This document shows, in pieces, positions 44,564-52,975 of a DNA stretch of 64,000 nt. The stretch is from an uncultured Ruminiclostridium sp. (lineage in GTDB: Bacteria; Bacillota; Clostridia; Oscillospirales; Ruminococcaceae). The position numbers and the translations under genes were made by a program. Location: contig CAKSTB010000003.1 of the NCBI GenBank assembly GCA_934490165.1, positions 1 through 64,000 on the forward strand, in the 5' to 3' direction. The notes below the pieces were generated by a model. That model was given only the letters and a program-made list of their open reading frames with translations. It searched no databases and was not told where the DNA came from. Every line of letters begins with the position of its first letter. Position 1 is the first letter of the stretch.

Positions 44564-45021
44564 TTACCTCTGTTCGCCTTTCCGCTGATCTCGTTTACCG
44601 AAAGGCGGTATACCCTTGTCCTTGCGGCGCACGAGCTGTCAGCCTTATATGTGATCTCCCCATACTGCTTAAGTATCAGCGACAGTGCGGATAGCTTTTC
44701 TTCGGTGTCGGTTATTTCGGTCATTGTGCCGTTTCCGACAACGCTCTCATACCGGCTTGTTATACTGCCCTGCACATAGTCGTGGCAGATATCAAGCTCA
44801 AAAGCCACCTTGTTATTCCTGTCGATAAGCGTGTTCTTTCTGCCCTCGGTCGCTGTATGGATATAAAAATACAGTCTGCCGTCCTTTTTTTCGTATCCGA
44901 AATTGAACGGCAGAACATAAGGATATTCTTCGTCAAAAAAAGCAATGCGCATTACCTTTGCGCTGTTCACAATATCAAGTATTTCTTTTCTGTCGGTGAT
45001 CTCACGGTCTTTTCTCCTCAT
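44560..45021 (-). CDS. NimA-like pyridoxamine 5'-phosphate oxidase family protein
   Basis: The 153-residue protein is a split-barrel flavin-binding protein: MRIAFFDEEYPYVLPFNFGY is followed by LYFYIHTATEGRK, the usual FMN-contact pattern of the Nim/PNPOx-like group. Relatives reduce nitro compounds or bind FMN/F420; the substrate here is unknown. I use the ATG at 45021 because aaaggag lies 9 bases upstream; the earlier ATG at 45072 overlaps the promoter -10. It is first in an operon with two DNA alkylation-repair genes, which suggests a role in detoxifying a DNA-damaging nitro or alkylating compound (inference). Confidence 0.8.
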   Translation of the reverse strand: MRRKDREITDRKEILDIVNSAKVMRIAFFDEEYPYVLPFNFGYEKKDGRLYFYIHTATEGRKNTLIDRNNKVAFELDICHDYVQGSITSRYESVVGNGTMTEITDTEEKLSALSLILKQYGEITYKADSSCAARTRVYRLSVNEISGKANRGK

Positions 45022-45060
45022 AGATGTCTGCTCCTTTGTATCGGTAAATCTTCTGTATTG

Positions 45061-45089
45061 ATTATACGACAATCAAAGAAACGTGTCAA
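45061..45089 (-). promoter_or_regulatory. Consensus promoter of the nimA-like/ogt/alkD operon
   Basis: On the minus strand TTGACA (45089-45084), exactly 17 bases, TATAAT (45066-45061): a perfect sigma-A promoter. Confidence 0.88.
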
Positions 45090-45092
45090 CCG

Positions 45093-45677
45093 TCAGATAA
45101 TAACAGGCTGGAGCTGTACATTGTCAAGCGCCGCGCTTACCGCATCGGGGATAAGCGTAAAATCAGCCACGAGCGAGCACGGCTTTTTCAGCGGATCGTC
45201 CTGCCCGAGCGGCACGAAATAATAATTGCGGCAGTTCATCAGAAATCCGATATTTTTAAACGAGCCCGCAAGCGCGTCATTTGTGGCGCAGGCGATAAGC
45301 ACGGGTCTTGCCCCGCGCAGGTGGCTTTTCACCGCCATTGTGACAGGCGTATCGGTAATGCTCCGCGCAAGCTTTGCCATAGTGTTTCCCGTACAGGGCG
45401 CTACCACCATTATATCCGTCAGCTTTTTAGGTCCTATCGGTTCGGCATCGGAAATAGACATTATCACTCTTTTGCCGCAGATCTTCTCCGCGCGCTTTAT
45501 ATGCTCCTGAGCCGTACCGAAACGTGTGTCGGTAGTCCCGGCATTCAGCGACATTATCGGGAGTATGTCACAGCCGGCATCGTGCAAGGCTTCCATAGCC
45601 GCAAATGCTTTTGAAAACGTGCAGAATGAACCTGTCATACAAAATCCGACTCTGATACCGCTTAATTCACTGCTCAA
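45093..45677 (-). CDS. dpaB: Dipicolinate synthase subunit B
   Basis: The 194-residue protein belongs to the flavoprotein-fold family of SpoVFB/DpaB (start IRVGFCMTGSFCTFSKAF; VVAPCTGNTMAKLA; PVTMAVKSHLR). With DpaA it makes dipicolinic acid, the spore-core calcium chelator, in the mother cell. I place the start at TTG 45677, 8 bases after ggggcgg and overlapping the dpaA stop by 11 bases; upstream ATG codons lie within dpaA. Confidence 0.9.
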   Translation of the reverse strand: MSSELSGIRVGFCMTGSFCTFSKAFAAMEALHDAGCDILPIMSLNAGTTDTRFGTAQEHIKRAEKICGKRVIMSISDAEPIGPKKLTDIMVVAPCTGNTMAKLARSITDTPVTMAVKSHLRGARPVLIACATNDALAGSFKNIGFLMNCRNYYFVPLGQDDPLKKPCSLVADFTLIPDAVSAALDNVQLQPVII

Positions 45678-46512
45678 CGTTACCGCCCCTTTCTTTGTAA
45701 GTATCAAGTATCTCTTCTGCGGCATCGGCTATTATCTCACCGGCGGTTTTAGGCGCGGTTTTTGCGGGAAGACCGCCCGCGTTTATGACCGTCATGTTGC
45801 GCTCTTTAAGCGCCGCCTTGTCAATTCCCGAGGCAGAGGCTAGCTCTACATAGACCGCTTCATCGTCAAATGCCGCAAGCTCTTCTTCACCGATGACCGC
45901 ACACGGAACAGTATTGTATATCAGCGTCACCTCGGGCAGGATATTGCACAGCACGTCAAAGCCGAATGCACGGCAACCGAGCATTCTCGCCTTTGCTCTT
46001 TTCTCGCGGCTTCTTGCCGCAACAATGACCTCGCACCCCATAGCTTCAAGATATACGGCAAGCTGTGACGCTATCCTGCCAAAGCCCAGTATCAGCACTT
46101 TCTGACCGAGCATCTGTTCGGGCGTTGCGTTAATGCCGACCGCAAGCGCGCCTTCGGCAGACGGTACGGCGTTTCTCAGCATCACGGATTCATCGCTGTA
46201 ATGATCTTCGCAGAAAAAGCCGTTTTCGGTGCAGAAGCGGCGCAGTGCGGGGCTTATCATTCCGCCGATAATTATGCCGCCGCGCTTTACAAGCTTTTGG
46301 AGCACGGTGAGGGGGATAGGCTCACGGCACAGCGGAGCGTTTATATTTATCCCGTCACGGCTTGCGGGAAGTCCGAGCACCGCCGCGTCACACATTTCAT
46401 CGGGGAGCATATCGAGCTCACTTAATCCGTAGGTGTATACCTCATGCTTATGTCTGAGCTTTTCGGCGGTATAATGCAGGCGGTTATCTCCGCCGATTAC
46501 AAGAAGTTTCAT
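45667..46512 (-). CDS. dpaA: Dipicolinate synthase subunit A
   Basis: The 281-residue protein has an N-terminal domain beginning MKLLVIGGDNRLHYTAEKL and a Rossmann NAD(P) site KVLILGFGRIASQLA (about residues 148-162), as in SpoVFA. It converts the DapA product toward dipicolinate, working with DpaB. The ATG at 46512 follows aagaggtg by 9 bases; a GTG four codons upstream is less likely. Presence of dpaAB strongly suggests endospore formation. A sigma-K-like promoter lies about 110 bases upstream. Confidence 0.92.
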   Translation of the reverse strand: MKLLVIGGDNRLHYTAEKLRHKHEVYTYGLSELDMLPDEMCDAAVLGLPASRDGININAPLCREPIPLTVLQKLVKRGGIIIGGMISPALRRFCTENGFFCEDHYSDESVMLRNAVPSAEGALAVGINATPEQMLGQKVLILGFGRIASQLAVYLEAMGCEVIVAARSREKRAKARMLGCRAFGFDVLCNILPEVTLIYNTVPCAVIGEEELAAFDDEAVYVELASASGIDKAALKERNMTVINAGGLPAKTAPKTAGEIIADAAEEILDTYKERGGNVEQ

Positions 46513-46617
46513 TTGCCAAAACACCTCTTAATGTTTTATCGCTGTATTCTCCGTCGTGGGCAGTATTCCGCAAAAGTGTGTAATAAACACTGCCGCACAG
46601 TTGCATTTTCGCTATCA

Positions 46618-46645
46618 TATTGTATGTTTTTACGCTCTTTTTTGT
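46618..46645 (-). promoter_or_regulatory. Candidate sigma-K promoter for dpaA-dpaB
   Basis: On the minus strand AC (46645-46644), 17 bases, CATACAATA (46626-46618), matching the AC-N16/17-CATAnnnTA pattern of mother-cell sigma-K promoters. In Bacillus subtilis spoVF is sigma-K dependent. Confidence 0.45.
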
Positions 46646-46674
46646 GAAGAAAACCAAAAAGGCTTATAAAGCCC

Positions 46675-46703
46675 TTGTTTTTTCCAAATGTATATGTTAT
46701 TAT
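46675..46703 (+). promoter_or_regulatory. Candidate promoter of the H1-tail/SCP2 gene
   Basis: TTGTTT (46675-46680), 17 bases, TATTAT (46698-46703), about 65 bases before the start codon. Confidence 0.5.
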
Positions 46704-46774
46704 ATGCAATAGAGGGGAATACCCCCACACACTTGTTGCCGCTCGGCAGCAAATACAGAAAGGATCTAAGTGAA

Positions 46775-47392
46775 ATGGCTACTAAGAAGACAAATACGAC
46801 AGGAACTAAGACACCCGTAGCTGAAGCTGTAAAGACTGAAGCTGTAAAGGCTGCCGCTGAGGTTAAGGCTGATGCCGCAAAGGCAGTAAAGGCAGTTGAG
46901 AAGGTTGCGGAAAAGGCAGTAGAGAAGGTTGCCGAAAAGACTGCGGCTGCTAAGAAGCCTGCCGCAAAGAAGCCCGCTCCCGCAGCTAAAAAGCCCGCTG
47001 CAAAGAAGCCCGCTCCGGCTAAGAAGGAAACCGCAAAGAAAGCAGCCCCCAAGGCCGCTCCCGCACAGCCCGACAAGTTTGCTCTTGCTGATATGGTAAG
47101 AGAAAAGTTCGCTAAGAAGGACGTTACAAAGGTAAACGAAAAGATCGCCATTGAGATCAAGGCTTACGGCGACAAGGAATACTACATCTACATTCTTATC
47201 GATGACGGTAAGGTAACAGTAGAGCCCTGGGGCTACATCGACAACGATGTACACATTGATATGCCCATCGACGATGTTGTTGCTGTTGTAAACGGCAAGT
47301 ACGATTTCGTAGCCAAGGCACTGAGCGGTGACTTCTACGCTATCGGTAGTGTAACAAAGCTTCTCAAGGCTTACGAGGCACTCATCAAGTAA
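46775..47392 (+). CDS. Histone-H1-like Lys/Ala/Pro tail fused to an SCP2-like domain
   Basis: The 205-residue protein has two parts. Residues 1-105 are almost only Lys, Ala, Pro, Val and Glu, with an AEKVAEKAVEKVAEK heptad-like helix and KKPAAKKPAPAKK blocks like the DNA-binding tails of histone H1/HU-fusion proteins. Residues of about 106-205 resemble the SCP2 (sterol carrier) fold: DGKVTVEPWGYIDNDVHIDM, then a helix with VVNGKYDFVAKALSGDFYAI and a final LLKAYEALI helix. SCP2 proteins bind lipids in a hydrophobic pocket. Codon use is of the highly-expressed type. The start has agaaaggatctaag upstream. Possible roles are nucleoid binding, membrane-DNA tethering or lipid carriage; all are guesses. 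The SCP2 call rests on pattern recognition only. Confidence 0.7.
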   Translation: MATKKTNTTGTKTPVAEAVKTEAVKAAAEVKADAAKAVKAVEKVAEKAVEKVAEKTAAAKKPAAKKPAPAAKKPAAKKPAPAKKETAKKAAPKAAPAQPDKFALADMVREKFAKKDVTKVNEKIAIEIKAYGDKEYYIYILIDDGKVTVEPWGYIDNDVHIDMPIDDVVAVVNGKYDFVAKALSGDFYAIGSVTKLLKAYEALIK

Positions 47393-47411
47393 ACGGTTTA
47401 TAAAAAGAATA

Positions 47412-47462
47412 TAAGCGTGAACGCTTAAAAATGCAGACGTAATAATTTCTGTTACGTCTGCA
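47412..47462 (+). terminator. Two consecutive hairpins after the H1-tail/SCP2 gene
   Basis: taagcg/cgctta (47412-47427) and gcagacgtaa/ttacgtctgc (47433-47461). Neither has a T-run, so termination is uncertain; they may instead protect the mRNA end or act in the galU leader. Confidence 0.45.
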
Positions 47463-47527
47463 AATTATATAACAGTGGATATGAAGAAAACGGTAGGGAA
47501 TACATCAAAATAAGGACAGGTACAAAA

Positions 47528-48397
47528 ATGGAAAAAGTTAAAAAGGCTGTAATACTCGCAGCAGGCTTCGGAACACGAGTTCTCCCCGCAAGTAAGGCTA
47601 TCCCCAAGGAAATGCTCAATATAGTGGATAAGCCCGCTATACAGTATATCGTTGAGGAAGTTATAAACTCAGGCATAACGGAGATACTGATAGTCCTCTC
47701 AAGAGGAAAGCAGGAGGTTGAAGACCACTTTGACCGCAAGCCCGACCTTGAGGCTCAGCTTCTTGCAGGCGGCAAGAACGAGTTTTACAAGGTCGTATGC
47801 GACATTGCCGAAATGGGCAAGAACATTACCTATGTGCGTCAGCAGACACAGAACGGCACAGGCGGTGCGGTTATGTATGCAAAGCAGTTTGTCGGTAACG
47901 ACCCGTTTGTAGTTATCTACGGCGATGATGTTATCATAGGCGAAGACCCCTGCACGGCACAGTGCTGCAGAGCATACGAGAAGTACGGCAAGGCAGTTGT
48001 AAGCATAAAGGAAGTTCCCTTTGAGCTTGTACTGAAGTACTGCACACTCGATGTAAAGCCGCTCGAAAACAACCTTTACAGTATCTCCAATATGATAGAG
48101 AAGCCCAAGCCCGAAGAGGTTATTTCCAACTTTGCGATACTCGGCAGATGCGTTCTCCCCGCCAAGATATTTGATATTCTTGAAACGCTCCCCACGGGTG
48201 CAGGCGGCGAATATCAGCTGACAGACGCTATGAAGCAACTCGCTCAGACAGAGGGTATGGTAGGTGTTGACTTTACAGGCACACGTTATGACATGGGCAA
48301 CAAGCTCGGTATAATGAAGGCTTGTGTTGAGGTTGCACTGAAACACCCTGAGATAGGTGAGGATTTCAAGGCGTATCTTAAGACACTGGATATATGA
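47528..48397 (+). CDS. galU: UTP--glucose-1-phosphate uridylyltransferase
   Basis: The 289-residue protein is a GalU-type nucleotidyltransferase: VILAAGFGTRVLPASKAIPK (nucleotide binding and catalytic segment), EMLNIVDKPAIQYIVEE, and VIYGDDVI with the metal-binding aspartate. It makes UDP-glucose for glycolipid, teichoic acid and polysaccharide synthesis. The ribosome binding site is aaggacaggtac. No dedicated promoter was clear, so read-through from the upstream gene is possible. Confidence 0.95.
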   Translation: MEKVKKAVILAAGFGTRVLPASKAIPKEMLNIVDKPAIQYIVEEVINSGITEILIVLSRGKQEVEDHFDRKPDLEAQLLAGGKNEFYKVVCDIAEMGKNITYVRQQTQNGTGGAVMYAKQFVGNDPFVVIYGDDVIIGEDPCTAQCCRAYEKYGKAVVSIKEVPFELVLKYCTLDVKPLENNLYSISNMIEKPKPEEVISNFAILGRCVLPAKIFDILETLPTGAGGEYQLTDAMKQLAQTEGMVGVDFTGTRYDMGNKLGIMKACVEVALKHPEIGEDFKAYLKTLDI

Positions 48398-48411
48398 TGT
48401 TAATATAACGC

Positions 48412-48440
48412 AAAAGCGGAGCCGGGTGGCTCCGCTTTTT
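48412..48440. terminator. Bidirectional terminator between galU and the Abi gene
   Basis: Stem aaaagcggagcc/ggctccgctttt with a 4-base loop and A/T-rich flanks, between convergent genes. Confidence 0.88.
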
Positions 48441-48441
48441 G

Positions 48442-49290
48442 CTATTCTGCTTTCTTTGTAAAGCCGTAACCGTCGGCGAGGTCTGCCATACCGTATTCGT
48501 CAATGAGATTGGCAACGGCGGGGACAAACTCGTTTTCCCACTTGTATTTATCGGGATACAGCGAACGCGCTATCGCCATATACGATCTTAATGTATTATC
48601 AGCATCAAAGCCGAGCCCCTCGGAGCTTTTCGGCGCGTTCGGGAACGGATTTGCGTACAGTCTTGTATAGTGAGCGCAGGCGTTTCTTAAGTCCGACAGG
48701 CACAGCATTCTGTCCTCCACCGTGCGGTAATTGAGATCAAAGTGCTGTGAAACAAGATCCTTTTTATCCGCCGACTTCATATCTATAAGAAAATATGTCA
48801 GCGTGCCGAAGCTGAACAGCTCTACAGCCGCCCACACCGGCATTATACCGCCGTATTTTCTCTTGTGGTGTTTTACAAATTCCTCGTTCTCGTTCGCCTC
48901 GATAAGCCGCTCTATCTTCGACAAAAACGCCTGATGATTATGGTGCGGGTCGAAGCTTGATGCGTTGAGGTAGCCGAGCGCGCCGTACTTCATAGCGTGA
49001 TAGTTGGAGATTATCGCACGCATCGATATTTCTATCTCTTCAAGATATGTCATTATCATACGGCGCAGTATGCGGTCAAAGTCGTACACCTTCATTATCT
49101 GCTCAAAGGTCGTACCGTCCTTGTACTTGCCCTTGCGTTCAAGAAACGGCGCAAAGTAATAGGCAAGGCGGTAGTAGTTGATATTGGTAAGACACTTTTC
49201 GGCGTACTCCTCATTATCGATAATACAGCCTCTCTGACGCAGTATATCTATCTGTTGCTTTATGGTCGCGGGGGTTTTACTGAACAGCAT
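48442..49290 (-). CDS. Abi-like (AbiD/AbiF, Abi_2 family) HEPN abortive-infection protein
   Basis: The 282-residue protein has the Abi_2 hallmarks: NINYYRLAYYFAPF near residue 36, a DFDRILRRMIMTYLEEIEIS helix and the HEPN catalytic signature RNACAHYTRLYANPF (Rx4H, about residues 201-215). HEPN proteins of this type are RNases that arrest a phage-infected cell. The gene starts 3 bases after the addA stop, with its ribosome binding site (aaaggcgg) inside the addA end, so it is co-transcribed and probably coupled to the addBA nuclease operon. It is intact and full length. No antitoxin gene is adjacent. Confidence 0.85.
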   Translation of the reverse strand: MLFSKTPATIKQQIDILRQRGCIIDNEEYAEKCLTNINYYRLAYYFAPFLERKGKYKDGTTFEQIMKVYDFDRILRRMIMTYLEEIEISMRAIISNYHAMKYGALGYLNASSFDPHHNHQAFLSKIERLIEANENEEFVKHHKRKYGGIMPVWAAVELFSFGTLTYFLIDMKSADKKDLVSQHFDLNYRTVEDRMLCLSDLRNACAHYTRLYANPFPNAPKSSEGLGFDADNTLRSYMAIARSLYPDKYKWENEFVPAVANLIDEYGMADLADGYGFTKKAE

Positions 49291-49293
49291 CGG

Positions 49294-52200
49294 TTATTTT
49301 CCGCCTTTCTGTGTATCTATGAAGTGTCCGAGCGTGAACGAATATATCAGCATCTGCTTTACAGGCATTGAGAATTCCTGCTCGAGCGCCTGTCTGTATA
49401 TATCAAGCTGAAGCTTGTAATCATCTATATACGTCTGCTCATCGTCCGTCCTGTCGCTCTTGTAGTCTATAAGCACTATTTCTCCGTCCTCGATAAAGAA
49501 CATATCCGCAATACCCTGTACATACGGCTCTGCGCCGATCAGTTCTTCCCTGCTTTTTGCACCGAATATCGCGGGGTCGTACTGCCCGGGATCAAGCTTG
49601 TGGAATATGGGATACTCGCGGTATACGTTGCCCTTTGCGGCGGCAGTTATTATCCGCTTTGCCGTATCGCTTTCAAAGAACCTTGCTATATCCGCAGGGT
49701 CTATGCTCTTTTTCTCGGCTACAGTCAGGAAATCCGCCGCAGGGCTTTCGATATATGTCTGTATATTCTCTGCGGACATTGCCCTGTCAAACGGTATATG
49801 CTCCATAAGCTTATGATATGCATCGCCGCGGCGTTTTCCGCTGAGCTTACCTGTCTGCTTTTCGGTAAGGAATGACGGCTTTGCAACATACAGACCATAG
49901 TTTTCTCCGCCGAGCTTTTCTCTGCGGTTTGCCGCAAGCTCTGTTGCGGTGAATTTTGCGGGTATAGCCGTAAGCGATTCGTACTTATAGCGCCAGTCGA
50001 GAATTTCTTTTATCTTATCCTTGAACTCTGTGTCGACCTTGATGTTGTCGTCCGGTTTTTCAGCTTCTTCTGTCACTGTGATATCAGAAACGGTACTTTC
50101 GGGCACGGCTGTTTTGTCTTCATTATCACTGCTTTCGCAAAGCGGATAGAACTCATACTTCACATCACCGAATTTTATAATGCCCCTTTTTCTGTCGTCT
50201 ACTTTGTCGCACTCGCAGGACAGTACTTCAAGAAGCCATAAGAGATAATTTGAATCAAAGCACTTAGCTTTTTTGCGACCGTGAAACGCAACATCGAGCT
50301 TGTCGTATTCTTTATCGGCTATCTTTTTTGTGCCGGTGAAAATAAGCTTGTTTTCGGCTCTTGTCGCCGCAACATACAGCAGTCGCATTTCCTCGCTGAA
50401 AAGCCCCGCTTTTATTTCGAGTGATGCCGCGTGATATGCGGGTGACGGTATCTTGCTCATAGTCGATATGTCGACACTCTTTGTGCTTATACCGTACTCC
50501 TCGCTGATTATGATATCTCCGCTGTAGTCCTGACGACTGAATGTGTGCGAACAGTCGCTTACGAAAACCACGGGGAACTGCAAGCCCTTTGACGCGTGCA
50601 CCGACATAATCTTTACACCGTGACTGCCGGCGGAAGATGCCGCTTTCAGCGAACCGCTCATATTCTCAATGTTGTAAATGAAGTCGCCGAGCGTTCCGCC
50701 GTCCCTGAAGTCGCAGTATTCGCGGGCATATGATATAAGAAGTTCAAGGTTTGCCTGCTTTGACACGGGATCATCGCCCACCGACAAAAGCTCAGGCACG
50801 GATATAGTGTCGTATATACTGCGTATAAGCTCTGAAGGTGACGATGCCGCGGCGGTATCTCTGAAAGCGTCAAGGTCGCTTAAAAATTCCGCGCATTTTG
50901 CGGACGGTGCAATGTCCTTTGTAAGAGAAGTAAGTACAGGATATCCCGATGTGTCATAGCCGTATGCCGCTAGTCTTAAACAGCTGTACAGCGGCTTTCT
51001 CTTCATACAGCCGGGGTTATCCCTGCCGCAGGAATAGCGCTCCAGCTCATTGGGGCAGGCTTTTTCGAGAGCGGGTATATCAAAGCCGAACGTTCCTGTC
51101 CTGAGCCTTGCCATCTCCTCTGCCGTAAAGCAGTAGAGCGGTGACATAAGCACCTTTGCAAGGCTTATATCATCATATGGGTCGTTTATCACCTTCAGCA
51201 GTGAGAGCATAATCCTTATTTCAGGGCACTCGGTAAACACGTCCTTCTGAGCGAATGTCACACCAAGCCCCTGTGCTTTTACCGCCTCGGCGTATATTTC
51301 CGCCTTGTTTGCGGGCGAACGCATTATTATTGCAAAATCGTCCTCGGTGCAAGGCCTTTTTTCTTTGCCGACCTTATATCCGCTGTCTATCATACCGCGT
51401 ATCCTTGACGCAACATATGCGGCTTCGCTCTCGGCGGCGACACTTGTTTGCGGTGTGATAACACAGACCTCGGTCATATCCTCGGGACTTATTACGGCTG
51501 TGCCGTCCTTATCAAGTCCGCAGATAAGTCTGCCGTTTTTTTCATAGTCAACGCCGCCTGTCTTTTCGGTCATCATACGGTCGAACAGTGTGTTGATACC
51601 GTCAATTACGCTCTTGTCGCTTCGGAAATTTTCGTTCAGCGGCAGTACGTCAAACTCCGGCGATGCGCATATCTCGGAGAAAACCTCGGGCTGTGCACCC
51701 CTGAAGCCGTATATCGACTGCTTGATATCGCCGACAAAATAAAGTCCGTCAAGATTATCCGACAGATGTCTGAATATCTCATACTGCAACCTGTTGCTGT
51801 CCTGAAATTCGTCTACTATGATAAGCTTTAAGCCTATTCTTTTTCCGACCTCGGGATCATCGGAAAGGATACCGTACAGCTCTCTTTCCGCGTCCGAAAA
51901 ATCGGCACAGTTGCGACTGCGCTTTTCCTCGGCGTACTTTCTGCCAAACCTTATTACAAGCTCTTTCAGCACGGTAACGGCTGGCAGGCTTTTACTCATA
52001 TCATCGTCAAACGATGATATTTTCACGCAGGACTTGTATATATTATCCTCGAAAATGCTCTTTGCCGCATCTCTGTATGCCTTAACAGACTTATCGGGGC
52101 TCTTGTCAGGCGGTGCTGTGCCGAGCTTTGTCTGCGACAATTCGGATATCTCTTGTGTAATACAGAAGTTATTTTCGGAAAGCAGTTTTACCGCCCTGCC

Positions 52201-52962
52201 GTAGCTGTTTTCGAGTGCGTCCGCATATGCCGCGTGCTTATCGGCATTAGTGCCCTCATAGCATTCTATAGCTTCTCGCAGCTCGGAAATTTCTTCATTA
52301 AAGCGCTCGGTGTAGAATTTCACACTCATGATAAGACCAAGCTTTATACCGTTTTGTATTTCGATATTGTCACTGTGAGAAAGCCAACCCTCGGGGTCGG
52401 TGTGATTGAGCGATTTTTCGTGCACCGAAAGTATAATATTTCTGAGCCCGGCATCGTTTTTCTGTATATAGTTTTCAAGTATGACATCTTTGTCGGCGCT
52501 GTCGGCGTTCAGGTAAAAATCCTCCAGCACATCGTCAAGCACCGCATTTTTAAGCGCACCTGCGCGGGTTTCGTCCATAACCGAAAAGCCCGCCGCAAGA
52601 TTTTTGGCTAGGTCGATATTCTCCCTTATCAGCGTAAAGCAGAACGAGCTGATAGTCGATATCCTTGCCTTGCGCAGTCTGTTTCTCTGACGGCGCAGGA
52701 ATGCCGCATCTTCGGCATTTGAAGCGTCAGCCGCACGCTCGCGCATAAGCTTGTCGAGCCTTGCTCTGAGCTCTCCCGCCGCCTTCTCGGTGAATGTGAC
52801 CACCGCTATCTTTGATGGGTCGAGGGGATCTGCTTTGTCGCATACCATTCTTACAACGCGCTGTGTAAGCACGGCGGTCTTTCCGCTTCCCGCACCTGCG
52901 GATACGATAGCCGGGTGTCTGCCCTGCTCTATAGCCTTGTTCTGCGCATCTGTATAATTCAT
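49294..52962 (-). CDS. addA: ATP-dependent helicase/nuclease subunit A
   Basis: The 1222-residue protein is a UvrD-like SF1 helicase with a C-terminal nuclease. Walker A is IVSAGAGSGKTAVLTQRV (about residues 19-36), helicase motif II/III is LIIVDEFQDSNRLQYEIF, motif IV-VI includes VMSVHASKGLQFPVVFVSDC-type sequence, and the RecB-family nuclease motif is VLIDYKSDRTDDE (about 1155-1167). With AddB it resects double-strand breaks and degrades linear phage DNA. It starts 13 bases after addB with a strong aggaggggat site and is followed directly by the Abi gene. Confidence 0.95.
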   Translation of the reverse strand: MNYTDAQNKAIEQGRHPAIVSAGAGSGKTAVLTQRVVRMVCDKADPLDPSKIAVVTFTEKAAGELRARLDKLMRERAADASNAEDAAFLRRQRNRLRKARISTISSFCFTLIRENIDLAKNLAAGFSVMDETRAGALKNAVLDDVLEDFYLNADSADKDVILENYIQKNDAGLRNIILSVHEKSLNHTDPEGWLSHSDNIEIQNGIKLGLIMSVKFYTERFNEEISELREAIECYEGTNADKHAAYADALENSYGRAVKLLSENNFCITQEISELSQTKLGTAPPDKSPDKSVKAYRDAAKSIFEDNIYKSCVKISSFDDDMSKSLPAVTVLKELVIRFGRKYAEEKRSRNCADFSDAERELYGILSDDPEVGKRIGLKLIIVDEFQDSNRLQYEIFRHLSDNLDGLYFVGDIKQSIYGFRGAQPEVFSEICASPEFDVLPLNENFRSDKSVIDGINTLFDRMMTEKTGGVDYEKNGRLICGLDKDGTAVISPEDMTEVCVITPQTSVAAESEAAYVASRIRGMIDSGYKVGKEKRPCTEDDFAIIMRSPANKAEIYAEAVKAQGLGVTFAQKDVFTECPEIRIMLSLLKVINDPYDDISLAKVLMSPLYCFTAEEMARLRTGTFGFDIPALEKACPNELERYSCGRDNPGCMKRKPLYSCLRLAAYGYDTSGYPVLTSLTKDIAPSAKCAEFLSDLDAFRDTAAASSPSELIRSIYDTISVPELLSVGDDPVSKQANLELLISYAREYCDFRDGGTLGDFIYNIENMSGSLKAASSAGSHGVKIMSVHASKGLQFPVVFVSDCSHTFSRQDYSGDIIISEEYGISTKSVDISTMSKIPSPAYHAASLEIKAGLFSEEMRLLYVAATRAENKLIFTGTKKIADKEYDKLDVAFHGRKKAKCFDSNYLLWLLEVLSCECDKVDDRKRGIIKFGDVKYEFYPLCESSDNEDKTAVPESTVSDITVTEEAEKPDDNIKVDTEFKDKIKEILDWRYKYESLTAIPAKFTATELAANRREKLGGENYGLYVAKPSFLTEKQTGKLSGKRRGDAYHKLMEHIPFDRAMSAENIQTYIESPAADFLTVAEKKSIDPADIARFFESDTAKRIITAAAKGNVYREYPIFHKLDPGQYDPAIFGAKSREELIGAEPYVQGIADMFFIEDGEIVLIDYKSDRTDDEQTYIDDYKLQLDIYRQALEQEFSMPVKQMLIYSFTLGHFIDTQKGGK

Positions 52963-52975
52963 CTTTATCCCCTCC

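Noticed and set aside
46630..47254. Antisense Ala/Ser/Phe- or Leu/Cys/Gly-rich frames opposite the H1-tail gene
   Set aside because: They are mirror images of the Lys/Ala codon repeats of the real gene and have no start signals.
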